Below are positions 35,699-48,109 of a DNA stretch of 64,000 bases, one piece after another. Where the stretch lies: the NCBI GenBank assembly GCA_050084515.1, contig CM114272.1, positions 37,758,001 to 37,822,000 of the forward strand. Direction: 5' to 3'. A model generated the notes under the pieces. That model had not been told where the DNA came from, did no database searches, and was given only the letters and a program-made list of their open reading frames with translations. Positions within the stretch are counted from its first letter, which is position 1; every line of letters begins with the position of its first letter. The stretch comes from Blasia pusilla. Its lineage: Eukaryota > Marchantiophyta > Marchantiopsida > Blasiales. The position numbers were made by a program, and so were the translations under genes.

Positions 35699-36641
35699 CA
35701 AGGGACCTTCAAAGCTTTATTACTTTAAACTTCATGTTTTGAGTCTCCCTTATTATTCTAGATCTTAAGTGGATGGAATTGGGTTTGCTTGCTCTTCCAA
35801 TGGGAGTGGATTATCCTTCTTGGGAGAGTGATTTGACTTAGATATATTCTTGAAGAGTATCGAGAGTCTTATATGTGTCGAGAAAGTTATTTGGAGAGAC
35901 TTATCATCTTAGGGGAATTATTTTTATTATAGGGATAGCGGATGGATTTATGCTTGTCACTTTTCTAACGAGAGTGGAATATCCCTTTTGGGGGAGTAAC
36001 TCCACAAAAATCCATTCTTGAAGAGAATAAATGATATCCATCAATCATGGATAAAGATGAAGCACGAGTTATACCCAATTTTTTTTTCTCAATCTATATC
36101 ACGTAAAAGTTCTCTTCGTACATAGGAAGTAGTTTATTCATTATATAGTCTACCACATGAACTAGGTCATACAATCTCAAAGTCCGATGATAATTTTTCT
36201 TGTCACATACGAAAAAATATGGGATTGTACGTTGTACATCCTTATATAACGATATGTGGATGTTAATAGCCCTACTCGACTAGGGTTTAACATTAGTTGT
36301 GTCATTTTTCTTGTATACAAGCGTAAAGTTGTTTAGAGGGACTTTATAGTTATGAATTTTGGGGTTAGATATTATGAAGAAGTTATCGTCTCGATACTAC
36401 CACTCATGATTCTTTTCGTAAGACAATAGAGAGTGTTTACAATAATTATCTACTTAGAAGGAGGACTTCTATAATAGTTCATCTTGCATCAACGTCCGCC
36501 CCGCTAGAGGGTCCGCCTTTACTCAAAGAAAGGCTCTCCACACAACAAATGATGCTTCCACTAAGAGCTATTAGAGACGGAAGATTGTGTTTTGCAAGTT
36601 GAGGTTTCATCAAGATGGCTTCTTTGGGTGATGCTTCATAA

Positions 36642-37480
36642 ATGAGAACTAAGGGAGCCGAAGAACCTTCCCCCAACGTTGAGAACATTGTTGAGCCAAC
36701 AAAGTGGAATTCACATGGGAGAGAAAAGATCAACAAGGGCTCTTCAAGATATTGTAAAGAACTTTGGGAGTTTGATGGGAGGAACATCACCAAGTATTTT
36801 CGAGAGCACATTTATGAGATGGAGATAAATCATGTTTTTGAAGGTGATATGATGTCAATTTTTGAATTAGCTATAATACCATAGATTTGTGGTCAAGTAA
36901 AAACCTTAAGAGTTGAAGATCCAACCTCGTGGGAGAAGTATGAGCAATTTTGAAAGGATAATCTTTGATGATGATGTGGATCGGGTGACCAAAAGGAGTT
37001 TCCTAGAATGGATAGAGCAAATTATAGGGAAGATAATGACTCCTAATTATTTTCTTATCAAAGGGAAACTCTTGACTTGAGGAAAGCTGAATTATTCTTT
37101 CAGGCGGTTGATGAGATTTTGGAGGACAAGTTTTTTCTTAATGTTGGAGAATAAGACTGGAGAACGAAGTGTAAGCATTGGAATAAAGTGGAAGAAGCTA
37201 TGTTATCCTCACAAATCAAAGTCAAATTAGAGTTAGATCTACAATATTCAAGCTAGAAATATCACTTCCAACTTCCTTGCATAAGCATGTGTCGACAAAG
37301 CTCAAAGATTATACCATTGATGAGTTGGTGAAAGGTTTGAGAGTGTTTAGAATAGAGATTAGTGAGCTTAAACTTGAAGGAATCCTTTTGTTAATGGTCC
37401 TTCAATAAGTAGAAACTTTGTGAGGAGATGCATATGGTGTGATAGTATTGAGCATCAACACCGTGAATGTGAGGACTATC
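36642..37480 (+). pseudogene. Retrotransposon gag relic with zinc knuckle
   Basis: The open frame 36642-36884 has KELWEFDGRNITKYF and HIYEMEINHVFEGDMMSIFEL, which recalls the gag core of a plant Ty3/gypsy-like group. In-frame pieces then follow with stops between: DRVTKRSFLEWIEQ (~36975-37020), DYTIDELVKGLRVF (~37310-37350). A perfect zinc knuckle CIWCDSIEHQHREC (37429-37470) has the C-x2-C-x4-H-x4-C spacing of retroviral nucleocapsids. Identification rests mainly on that knuckle and its place after an FDG-type gag core. Confidence 0.6.
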
Positions 37481-38544
37481 ATTACAATTATTATTACAAT
37501 TAATGAAATTATAAATTTCAAAGATGGAAAGATTCATTTAGCATAGATAGCTACGTCATTGAATACGAACTTTGTAGAGGAGGATTGAAGAGCTTAGTGA
37601 GAGGTCAAGTAGAAGTGGGGAATACGATATTAGATTCGAACACTTTTGGAGTGAAGATAGAAGCACCTATTGTGTATGTAGCTAAAATTGAATCGTTATA
37701 ATTTACTCAAGAAGTGATGCTATGAGGGGTAGAGACTATCCATCATCTGCCTGGATGGGATAATCATGTGGAAGCTAGGTATGTTTAAACATATCTAGCA
37801 TAAGAGAAATATGTGAGTTGGCTAGACGCAAGTAAGAAGGAGACGAGGAGACATGATAATGATGGGTTTGATCTTGAGGAAGCTGCAAGAAGAGAGAGGA
37901 CCACGAGAAAGAAAGAGCAACCATAGGTGCAGCCAACAAGAGAAGAAGGGCGTTCTATATTTAAATTTATGATGGATTCTCATATGAAAGAAGGTGGGAT
38001 ATATAAAGGAAAAAAAGATGAGGTCTCCTCAAAAGACCAAGGGTAAGATTCCTACATACAAACTGAAGTGTGATATCGAGACAAGCACGAATTTGAAGGA
38101 GATTTTAGAGGAGAGGATTTTGGATGTAAAAATAGAGTTTTCTTTGAGGGAAGTCTAGGGGATAAACAAACGTGACTTTCATGAGTTGATCATAGATGCG
38201 ATAAAGAGGAAGAGGCAAATAATTGCAAACATGGTGATGGTCAAGGCATTCGACAGAGACATCACTCAAGAAGAAGATGAAGAGCTTGGCCAAGTTCTAA
38301 GACAAGAAAATTGTCCTGTAGCAACAAGAGGCGAGAATAAGAGAAGCTTTCACAGAGAAAGGTGAAGAAAAGGAAAATGGTGGTAACTTTTATCGGTCAT
38401 ACAAGCCGCGTGCAACGACGGAGGCTAGATTTCGACTTGGCTCTCTCCAAGAGTCAGTTCTTGCTATAGTTTATCATTGTTTAGAGATCGACATCATGTC
38501 ACAAAGTGTAGACGAAAAAAGGATGTGGCCAATGTATACAAGGC

Positions 38545-38784
38545 GTGGATGGATACTACGTGCGGATAACAATAAAAAAGGTGAATTGTTTCGTGCTTGC
38601 ATATCCAACCATCAAAACTGGTATCGGAGATGTGTTAATTCAAGAAGAGAAATTGGTTCAGAATGAAACTACTTACCCTATGATTATTGGGAAACCCTAC
38701 ATCACAACATCTAGCATGGAAACCAAAGTAATGGAATATGGATCTCATTATGCTCGTATTAGAAACCATAATGAGACTAGATGA
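38545..38784 (+). pseudogene. Retroelement protease-like domain
   Basis: A 79-codon frame with MDGYYVRITIKKV, YPTIKTGIGD, QNETTYPMIIGKPYIT and METKVMEYGSHYARIR. The IIGKP..I and ETKV pattern resembles the second half of retropepsin-like domains in plant gypsy polyproteins; the catalytic DTGA/DSGA is not present in this frame. It lies ~1 kb after the zinc knuckle in the same direction, which fits a gag-protease order. Confidence 0.45.
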
Positions 38785-38969
38785 GTTCAATTCCTTACTA
38801 TACTAGTATATCATGAACTGAACAAAGAAAAATGAGAGATGGTCCTTTGAAGGTAGAAAATTAATGTTTGGATTTTTACCTAGCACTCCTATAGAGCGGG
38901 AATCTAAGGGTGCAAAGGAAAGAATAAGTCTTTTGCTAGCATAGAGGGGAATCAAGTATATTTTCTCAA

Positions 38970-39122
38970 AATATTGAGAAAACCCACACCTAACCATGTT
39001 TAGGTGTCAAACGTTTGAAGAATCAAACATGTTAAGGTGTCAAACGTTTGAAGAATCAAACGTGTTTAGGTGTCAAACGTTTGAAGAATCAAACGTGTTT
39101 AGGTGTGGGTTTTCTCAATATT
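38970..39122. repeat. Three 33 bp tandem repeats enclosed by a perfect 24 bp inverted repeat
   Basis: Units 38998-39030, 39031-39063 and 39064-39096 are nearly identical (two substitutions), each containing the palindrome CAAACGTTTG. A partial fourth unit follows. On both sides lie perfect inverted arms of 24 bp (38970-38993 and 39099-39122). The block lies inside the retroelement relic. Confidence 0.92.
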
Positions 39123-40700
39123 TTTCTTCATGGTCTAGAAAATTCCAAGTGATGAGATAAATTCACAAGAGGAAAAGACAATTTATGAGAAAGAGAAAGA
39201 ATTGTTAAAATGTAAGGGTATTTTATTAGAAGAAGAGGGTTTTGGAGATAGTATTGAGGAGGTGTTCACCCAAAAGAGCATCAATTCTTTGGGTATAAGG
39301 GTAATTACAATTCACTCGCCTGAGTTGCATGAAGAAATAGCAAGGTTCATAGAACGAGAAAATGGATTTCAATCTTTAAAGGAAGTGCATGTGCGCGAGT
39401 TTGAGGCAAAAGAACATCCCATGGAGGCATGAGTGCAGATAAAGTACAAGACGATGGCTCGAAAAGTGAAACAAATAGCTATTCAACTACCTCAGGCCGC
39501 ACCTTAGGAAACAAGTACAACGTGCATGAACAGAGCCGAATCTACATGATGTCAATAAGATGGGACACAAGTCCATAGAAAGACATTAGATCGACTCCAA
39601 AATGGAGGTGATCAGTTTCTCATTGAAATTGAAACAAAAAACTTCCGGTAGATATTAAGAAGAGATAATAAGTAAGGCCTTCTCTTTTACTACACAAGAA
39701 ATTGGTTGTATAAATATAAGTGTGCATGGTAGCATCAATGGTAATTTTCACAATTTCTATAATCCATTGAAAAAAGATGGGCAGATTCACGTTTCAGAAA
39801 CTATTATACGAGAGGGTGGTAGAATAGTAAAGTCAGGTGTGAACAATATATTGGTAGGAGGTGGTAGTTCCAATACTGTGGGGTCATTATAGAGGAAATG
39901 AACCACAATAAAGAGACTCCAATTATTGCTAATTTCGTAACCCCATGCAATGCTAACATGGAGCGGCAAGAGGTACTTATTGCATCAAAAGATGGTGAAA
40001 TTTCGGATGATTGTCTTCTTATCAAAGGCATTACTTTACAACCAAAGTTGCAATCCTTTAAAAAATTTGGGCAAGGTAATGTTGGGAGTTGCTTCATTCG
40101 TTGCAAGAGGGCATATGAGGGGAGAAACTAAGTCTACATCAAGAAAATTGGTGATCTTATTGAAGATCAACACTCGATGGACCCAATGTCTGAAAGTCAA
40201 ATCCTTAGGGATTTGAATGAGATTAATGACGATTGGATACCATTGGAAACTGACATAGTTTTGGAGCAGACATGACAAGTGAACCATCTCGGGATGCATC
40301 CCAATTATATGTGACTTAGATTAGGGCAAAGACTTTTCTAATTTGGGATTTTGATGAAAGTACGGAGCCAAGTGAGTGTGATGAATTGTGTAGGGATGGT
40401 GAGGCACATAAGGGGTGAAATTTGAAGTCCAGTAAAAAAGGATTAACTCCTACTGTAGAGGAGTGCATAGACAAAGGAAAATTAAAGTGTGAGAATTTCT
40501 GGGATATGATGGCAACCCTCCTTCTCGGCAGGAAAAAAGGAAAAACCGATATGGCAAATCGAAAGCTAGGAGAAGTAGATGGAGACAACAATTTTGAACA
40601 CATCTTCAAAGTATTGGAATATTGTGATTTAATGTTTTTGATTTGTTATGAAAATGCCTTCAAGATAGTGCAGGATTATTGTACAATTCATTAGCAAGTG

Positions 40701-41560
40701 CCATGCTTACCGTATTTGGATAGTGGAGGTTTTTTGTGGAGTTTCTTAGGTTGCTAGAATCTTAAATCTTGAACCATGTCTAAAGTCATTTTATGACTAG
40801 AGACCTCGTCATTCATTTAAATGATTGATAAGTCAAGAATAATATTGACAAACTCTAGTCATATAATATGACGGCCATATCAGGATATGACGTGGCAAGT
40901 CGTCAAGTATAACTACTTAATTCATAACACGTGTAACATTGTATGAGTCAACTGTACTCATATTGTTGGGAGAATTTCATAAAAATGACTTCAGATTCAA
41001 TCCTATGACTAAGCTTTCAAATTTGATTGAGTCATATTGATCAATTTTTTTTTTCTATATGACTTTAATTGGTTATATACGACTCAATAAACGACGCGGT
41101 CTTTATGTATGACTCAAGTCTGACTACTTTGTATGACTCTATGTTTTGTGAATATGACTAGGAACTTAAATATATGATTGTTTTAGATGACTTCATATTT
41201 TATTATTATTTTAATACATATTTTCTTATGACTAGAATCTAACTTCTTTATTGATATTTTTTGACAAGTTGCATCACTCCAAGATTTCATGATAGATTTG
41301 ATTGAGTCATATTGACTTTTAAATCCATATTATTTTTTTACATATTTGGATCAGTAGTTTAAATGACTTTAATGTGACATTACTAGAGTTTCGCTACATT
41401 ATATGAGTGAATGATTTATGACTAGTATGATTCATATGACAAATTTAAATGACTTCAAGTTATGGGAATCAGAAATAGTCTCATGATAGAAGGCTAAGGT
41501 TCTCCTTACAGAATATGATTAATGCATTGATTCTTTATGCACGGGAAAGGTGGAGATTTT
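40701..41560. other. AT-rich block dense in ATGACT/AGTCAT; no gene seen
   Basis: About 15 copies of ATGACT or its complement lie between 40780 and 41490, many as TATGACT, in both orientations and with irregular spacing. There is no open frame of note. The block could be the subterminal repeat region of a DNA transposon. Confidence 0.5.
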
Positions 41561-41569
41561 AGTTCACAC

Positions 41570-42010
41570 ACTCCATTCATTAATTGGGTGTTGGATTTTC
41601 AACATCCACTTCTCTGAGCATCATTAATCAGATTGGCCCCCTTGTATGAGGACAAGACTAGATTTATGGTTTTGACTTAGACGTCGAAGGAGTCATAGTA
41701 ATATGACGTAGGTGGTTTCAGGAGTAGCGTTACTAGGATTATCTAACCCTATACTACATCAGAGTGTGGGGCACCCTGATGCAATATAGGGTTAGATAAT
41801 TTTAGTAATTTTTTCTATTAATAGAAACAAAGAAAATTAGATTAAAACCCTAGTTTCTCGAGTAGTGAAATGGTCAGGAGCCGTAAGCGGAGCGCATTCT
41901 CGTATGTCGAGTTATCTCCATGTTCAGGTTCCATTGAAGCTCTTCGGTGAGCGCACGAACGGACTAGGCCACTTTGTATCTCTAAGTTTTGTAAAGATTT
42001 CAGTGATTTT
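41570..42010 (+). repeat. ~450 bp repeat, forward copy, with a hairpin core
   Basis: It matches the reverse complement of 56590-57065: the TTGGATT.TCAACATCCACT start, GACTTAGACGTCGAAGGAGTC, ATGACGTAGGTGGTTT, TAGCGTTACTAGG, the TAACCCTAT core and GTATGTCGAGTTATCTCC. The core 41740-41798 is an inverted repeat with TATCTAACCCTATA arms. Confidence 0.85.
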
Positions 42011-42029
42011 TTCACTTTCTGTTTTCTCA

Positions 42030-42345
42030 CATTGGGAATGTAAATATATAATTGGAAACTACTACTTGTTCAATGCAAGAACTAGAATAAAATTAAGTAG
42101 TCTCATATTGAAGAGAAGTAGATTCAACAACAAAAGAAGTGGTCATAAAGATGACTACAAGTAATCAATAGTGATTTACGTGGAGAGTCTCACATTGGGA
42201 ATGCAAATATCTGATAGGAAACTATTAACTGTTCAATGCAGGAACTAGACTAAAATTCAGTAGTCTCATATCGAAGAGAAGTAGATTCAACAACAAAAGA
42301 AGTGGTCATAAATATTACTACAAGTAATCAATAGTGATGTCTGTG
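42030..42345. repeat. Two ~158 bp tandem units
   Basis: Both units start near CACATTGGGAATG and include TTCAATGCA.GAACTAGA.TAAAATT, GAAGAGAAGTAGATTCAACA and AAGTAATCAATAGTGAT. Unit 2 is followed by the same GGAGAGTCT as unit 1. Confidence 0.8.
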
Positions 42346-42956
42346 GAGAGTCTAAGAACAAGTCAACAAAATATTTACTACTATAAGTAAGTATTGTCTA
42401 CATGTCAGTAAGTGTAAGGATAACAAAAGTAGAGAGGGGAAGAAAAGGAAACTTGAGAGGGTTGTTTTTTAGGTATGTTGTTAAAGTAGACGACGGTACA
42501 CAAAGGGTTTTACAAAACTCTTTTGGAATATTCAAAGCCAAGGTTGGTTTGGGTTTAGGGTTAGATGAAGGATCATCCATTGTCTACAGTAATGTTAGTT
42601 GCTATTATCACAAATTTAGTGAATTCATATAGAGTGGCAGATCCTAAATTAAAACCTACCAAGCTAGAACTTCACGTACATTTACTTGTTGTACATAATC
42701 TTAAACCATAATGCATTGAAGACCTCCCTTCAGTTTGCCCATCCAAGTCCCTTGATACCTCCTTATGAGCACCCAAAACATCTACTCCAATCTTTGAAGG
42801 GCCATCCTTGACACCAGCAAGATCTGTCATGTAACTTTAGAGGAAAAAATTTCAATTTCTTATAACTGCACCAATACTTCAAAATAAACTAACTTGAGAG
42901 ATGACTCTTACCTTCTTGCTAACTCATAATACGACTCTTAGAAGGACCACATGTAT

Positions 42957-44279
42957 TCACTTTAGGTCTTTCTTCTCTGAAAGCTTGTTGATCATATCAA
43001 CAAGCATGGAAAATGCCTCTTTTTGTTCCTTCTGGTTTTGTTCCAAATTCTCCTCAATCAGGGATTGGTTGATTGACATCTTCTTCTCCAAGAGGAGTTG
43101 GTTCCTTTCGAATTTTTGCTCAAGATCACCCTTGATCACACCCATATATGCTGTCCATTTTGTCTCTACCTTCAAAAGTTGAGTGGTTATGCTTGACTCT
43201 CCACTCATTTGAAAAATAAAATGATATCCATATAGTCAGTAAGTTATGTGCAAATATATAGCTCAAATTCTAGGCTATATTAGTCTTTCTATGAAGATAA
43301 ATCAAACACATGCATAAGTGATATTTAAGTCAGTAGCATTATACTCACTCGGGAACCTCTAGTGTGAAGGCTAATACTCGCTGATGGTGTTTGCTCTTCA
43401 GGTTCTTTTGTGCTCAAGCCTACTGTCGCATCTCCTTCCTATTAGTAAGATTGGATACAAATCAATGACAATGAATATATATGATGGTGAAAAGTCTAAA
43501 ATGTACTTATAAACCTCACAATATACGAAAAATAATTCACACATAATTATCGCTAACTTACAAGACTCTCTTGTTGTGGAATTGATCCACTCTCTGTAAC
43601 ACCTATATTTCTTCGTGTGGTTGATCCACCTCTGCCCTATATATGGAGAAACCCAACAATACAATTAGAATCACTAATATTGATAAACATTGATAGACAT
43701 TAACAATCTGAACACCAAAGTGCAGAAACCATAAATATAAAAGAAATGAAAGCTAAGGATAACTAACATAAAACCCCTCTAAACCTCCCCATCCGTTGTG
43801 ATTTAAAGTCATAACCTTTGATCTTGCGTTTACCATCTTTTGGGCCTTCAACATACACTCTTTAGAAAGCCAATAATCTACCAAATGACCCCATGCATCT
43901 ACGTTGCATCTTCCTTAACATCAGCGTGGCAAGTGACATCAACATGAGCCCTATTGGCCACCCAATATGCTTTCATCGTGGATGGTTTTGTTTGTTTTAA
44001 TTGTGCATATTTCTTCTTCAAAAAGTCCAAACATAATGATGGTGCCCCAACATATATGTAGGCACTCTCAATGTGCTTGTGAACTATTGCCACACTATTA
44101 GCCTCTTGTCTACTCATCTCGACACATGATAAGTCGAGATAGCGTAGGGTCCATACCTTTAGGTCATTCAACCATGGCTCATAACCGGGCACCTTCGTCT
44201 TTGGAACCCCAGTAGGCGACAACTCACATCTAGGTAGTAGGTTTTGGTCCTTGCGTTGAAACACATCACGGTTCCACAA
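42957..44279 (-). pseudogene. CACTA accessory protein-like region (C-terminal part)
   Basis: The frame 43899-44279 (126 codons) contains YIYVGAPSLCLDFLKKKYAQLKQ and AYWVANRAHVDV. The frame 42957-43208 is an amphipathic, coiled-coil-like stretch (EQKFERNQLLLEKKMS, EENLEQNQKEQKEAF) with a clean C-terminus. In plant CACTA elements a second protein with a Transposase_24-type region and coiled-coil C-terminus lies downstream of the transposase, so position and composition fit. Introns or frameshifts separate the pieces. Family is inferred from context more than from sequence motifs. Confidence 0.4.
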
Positions 44280-45580
44280 ATCTCTCTTGGTCCTAATTCT
44301 CCTTGCACTTGTCCTATTACCTGATCAAATGAAAGGCGCAAGAAAATCAAATTAGACATGCACATGTTACAAAATACAGGGAATAAAAGACCCGATCACT
44401 AACCAATTGTACCCAACATTCTTGGTTTAAATTTAGACCATGCCTCATAATCGGCTACATGTGGATATACCCCCACTTTTATTTGTGGGTTTGGAGAGAC
44501 TATGGGCCATGAAAGACTCACTCTTACTTTGCTACGAATGTACACTCGTCATAGCAAATCTCGATGGCCCATTAAAAAATGTTGAGTCAAAACCTTCTCT
44601 TGCAGTCGGATAAGGGGGTGGAGGGCATGGTGCTCCATCTTGTCCATACATGGAGATGTGAAATAAGAAAGATCAAATAATCATGAATTAGTCTCTCACA
44701 ACAAGAAGTTCACTCTGACATTTATCAAGAATGGCCACAAGAAACAAGGGTTCAGAAATAAGTAACATTTGAGATTTTGAATGAATATATATCACTCTTA
44801 CATCCTTCATACACACTATAGATAAGAAATCAGGACTTCAAAATCTGAGAAAATACACAAAACGAGGAAAGGAAAACTTCCTATCAAGAAGATCAAGAGT
44901 TAAGGAGTTATCATTCCTTAAAAATGTATAAGTTGATCATAGATACACAATGTGGAAAGAAGTTTACACTTGGCCTTGCCCATGGTTGGCCAAAAGAACC
45001 AAGTTGAATGGATCCCCATTGATGTTAACTCCCCATCGGAGTCAAAGTTCGTGCATGAGGACCCCATTTGGCGTGAGATCCAGATGGTAAAGATGGTTGG
45101 GTATTGCCTACCTAGGGGCATTCTACAACTCCACGTTGTGACCAAGACATGCCTCGAGGCCTTTGGCCTTGAGCGGTCATGTGTCAAGTCGTAGGAGTTT
45201 GTTGACCCCTCTATGGTTGAGGGGGAAGGGTTAAGGGGCAAGCCATACGAGCTATGTGGGCCATGATTCAACATCGACAGCTCGCGCTCATGAATGTACC
45301 ACCTTGCACCCATTGCTCCACCCTAATGTTGGCTACCACTCTCTCACCATGGGGGATATTGCCAACCCATTTACGATCTCCCAATTTGGCCTGAATCATG
45401 TGCCTTGTAGGTGGCATGAGATTCGTGGAATTCTCTCCCTCCAATACCCATAGCATATGAAAGAGAAATAAAAGTTAATTCACTATAATAAGTAAATACA
45501 TAGATTGGATGAATCATGTATCCCACACAAAATCTTACAAAAGATGGTACACAATATATCATTGTAGTTATCCTTTCGAC

Positions 45581-46454
45581 TTAGATCGGAGTGAATGTCG
45601 CCCCAGTATCCTTATTCACAAATGGAGGATCATGAACATCTTCCTCCTCATCATTTTGGTATTCTAAATCTCCAGTTGGCATATAATCTAAATCTTTCAT
45701 TTTATTATCCGTTAGGCTTTCAAGCATTGAAGGACCTGGTAAGCTTTCAAAGACCTTTGATGCCAATCTCGAACTTCGTCGCTTTTCCACTACCTTTGCC
45801 ACTACTGCTCTACAACATGAGGCTTTCTTGGATGCCTTTTGCTTGTCTCAGCCTTTCCAAACAATGATTCCATCATCAATCATCTATATAATATCACGCA
45901 AGTCTCGTTCTCTACGAATAAGGAAACTACATGCAAGAAGGAATGGAAAACCATGCAATATTATTGCAATTCACATCTCGTGCAATATAGTGAACTACTT
46001 ACTCTGAGGGAATCGCACCAAGAATTTATGATGCTCTTCTTTTGTTTTCCCTTATCTTCCGTGCCTGTTCTTGTTCAACTTGGAGTAGAGCATCAAGGTC
46101 CTTATCCAGTAGGTGTGGATTCTCAAATCCATTACGAATATTAGAGTTCTCCAAGTTTGAAGAGTTGGTGGGCGTATTAGGATGTCTTAAGTTGTCATTA
46201 CCTTTACCATATGGCTTCATTGTAATGTGTAGAGGTGATGTTTCTCTCTCATAAGTCATTGCGTCTCTTTCGAAACCCTTAAATGTTTCTTGCCCCTTTG
46301 TGCTCAAATCAGAAGCCACCACATTTTTGCTGAGATCTGCCCTTTCCAAGGTTGCACTCATATCTGGAAGATGCCCTATAGAATCTAATCTACACACACT
46401 TGACGTATTATTTCTCTCTTTGACTATTGATGCATTGGGAATCCTACTTTGCAT
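45581..46454 (-). pseudogene. CACTA accessory protein-like region (N-terminal part), unrecognised
   Basis: The frame 46026-46454 (142 codons) is hydrophilic and ends with DALLQVEQEQARKIRENK. The frame 45581-45802 has a basic start KRRSSRLASKV and an acidic middle YQNDEEEDVHD. No domain is recognised. They are the only sizeable frames between the transposase and the coiled-coil region and run the same way, which suggests one intron-containing gene. Confidence 0.3.
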
Positions 46455-47317
46455 CTCGTAATTCTTTTATTGGCCCTCATAAAGTTCCCTTGTCTGCCCT
46501 ATCTTATCCTCCTGTTCATGTGTATTTGCACATTTTCTTTCACTGCTAGAAACAATGCTTTAATTACCCTCGATATTATCCTCTCCAAGGACATTCTCTA
46601 CATCATTAGGCAAGGGTCCCCATCTCTCATCGATAAGGTCATCATACACGAGGAAATTATACACGCATAACTCACTCTTGTTCTTATGACGTCTCCACTT
46701 CATGGCTCAAGCCTCATAATTCAGCCCATCAGGAAGTTCCCCACTTGCATCACGCAGACTTGCTGAAGTAGAATAGCCTTAAGGTCTGATCGAGTTCCCC
46801 CCTTACCACCTTTTGTACTCCCTTGGATAAGCATAATTCTAATCATCATTACCCTCATCAAAAAATATTGCTCCAATTCCACTATCGTAAGTGGAGTATG
46901 CATTATATCCACCCTCTCCTTCTACCCTATAGTGATTTCCATAAGCCTTCATAGACTTGTATGAGAGAACTTTTGCTCGTGGAGGAATGACAAAGCCAAT
47001 AGCTCTTCATGCATCTTCTCGTCTTTTTCCCTAGCATCTCGAAGGATAGCTAGTTGAATCCACTCTTCAAAAGAAACTGATGCATTCAGAGCCTCAAATT
47101 TCTTGGCCTCAAACATCACCAAGGAATAAGGTGATGTGGAAGATGAAACAAACATGCTAGGTTTAGTAGATCAGGTTCAGGGTTTCCATACATTGAATTC
47201 ATTGATTATAGTTAAATTGTACCTGCGCCACATGACCATACACTCCATCTTTTTTAGGACATAGTGGTGTGCCAAGATAGTTATTTCTGAGGATAATATG
47301 ATTTCACGTCCTGCACC

Positions 47318-47542
47318 TTACAACTGCTCCCCTATGACCCCTTCTTCTTCGCCATCGTCCCATATTCGTATTCTCACATCCTCAAATCTTTTCATATACT
47401 CAATCACAAATCCTAGTGCCTCATCTTTGATATACTCCTCCGCCATACATCCCTCTGAGCGAGCTTTAGATCTTACATTTTTTTCATAGTACCCATGTAT
47501 CTTTACATTGGATACATCCATCAACAAGCTAAAGGCCCACAT
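47318..47542 (-). pseudogene. CACTA transposase, DUF4218-like segment
   Basis: A 74-codon frame with KIHGYYEKNVRSKARSEGCM and AEEYIKDEALGFVIEYM. This matches the stretch V-RN-ARPEGCIAE-Y--EEAL-F---Y found just after the catalytic part of TNP2-type transposases. A stop and frameshift separate it from the preceding piece at 47656-48087. Confidence 0.6.
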
Positions 47543-47655
47543 ATATCCAATTCTTCGACAACATGGATAAGAAGATGTGTTATCACATCAGAAAATGATG
47601 GTGGAAAATGCATCTCCAACGGATAAAGGGTAATTTATGTATCCTTATGTAGTTC

Positions 47656-48108
47656 TTAGCATGTAGGATCATACACTTTACAACACAATAACTGACAAAT
47701 CTTGCTCAAACGCATGATTCGTGAGCAAATTGGATCCTTCATTAGCCCACAAAAGGCAAAGGGAAGGATTTGGTGAATCAACACATGGTAATCATGTGAC
47801 TTCATGGATCCCAAATTATTTGTAACCACGTGCTTCTTCAACTCGGCACTATATCCTGTAAGTACTTTTGTGGACTCAATCCTAACTAGGAAAATGGACA
47901 TTTCATGAGATGATAAAACATAATCACATTGAGGTTTCACTAGCCCTTTTTCTTTACTTGGATGGGGTTGTAACCATAAGTGAGGTTGAATTCCACAAGC
48001 CTCCATATCTCTTCTAACCTTCATTGTATCCTTCATCCCAAATAGAGTTTTCACTATATTCTCAGATGGATTCTTCTCCACATGCATAACATCTAGGGTG
48101 TGTCGTAT
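47656..48108 (-). pseudogene. CACTA transposase (TNP2), C-terminal catalytic piece
   Basis: The sequence LIRHTLDVMHVEKNPSEN, immediately followed by VKTLFGMKDTMKVRRDM, matches the LIRHN-DVMHIEKNV-E block of TNP2-type transposases. Further on are CDYVLSSHEMSIFLVRI, KVLTGYSAEL and GSMKSHDYHVLIHQILPFA, also diagnostic (L--HD-HVLM-QLLP-A). The open frame 47656-48087 is intact over 143 codons. Above 48108 the transposase reading is replaced by retroelement sequence. Confidence 0.8.
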
Positions 48109-48109
48109 T

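Larger units (their letters stand above)
35640..40700 (+). mobile_element. Decayed plus-strand LTR retrotransposon
   Basis: A gag-like region (36642-37480), a protease-like domain (38545-38784) and further frames up to 40694 lie in the same direction with many stops. Upstream at 35689-35698 is a TATA-box-like TATATAAATA, as expected in an LTR. No RT was recognised and the LTR ends were not found, so limits are approximate. The frames at 39202-39432, 39898-40131 and 40422-40694 have no family I can name; they probably belong to this element. Confidence 0.5.

Noticed and set aside
44918-45453. Opposed open frames of 131 and 65-80 codons inside the CACTA region
   Set aside because: Neither strand matches DUF4216 or another CACTA domain; I could not choose between them and do not call a gene.
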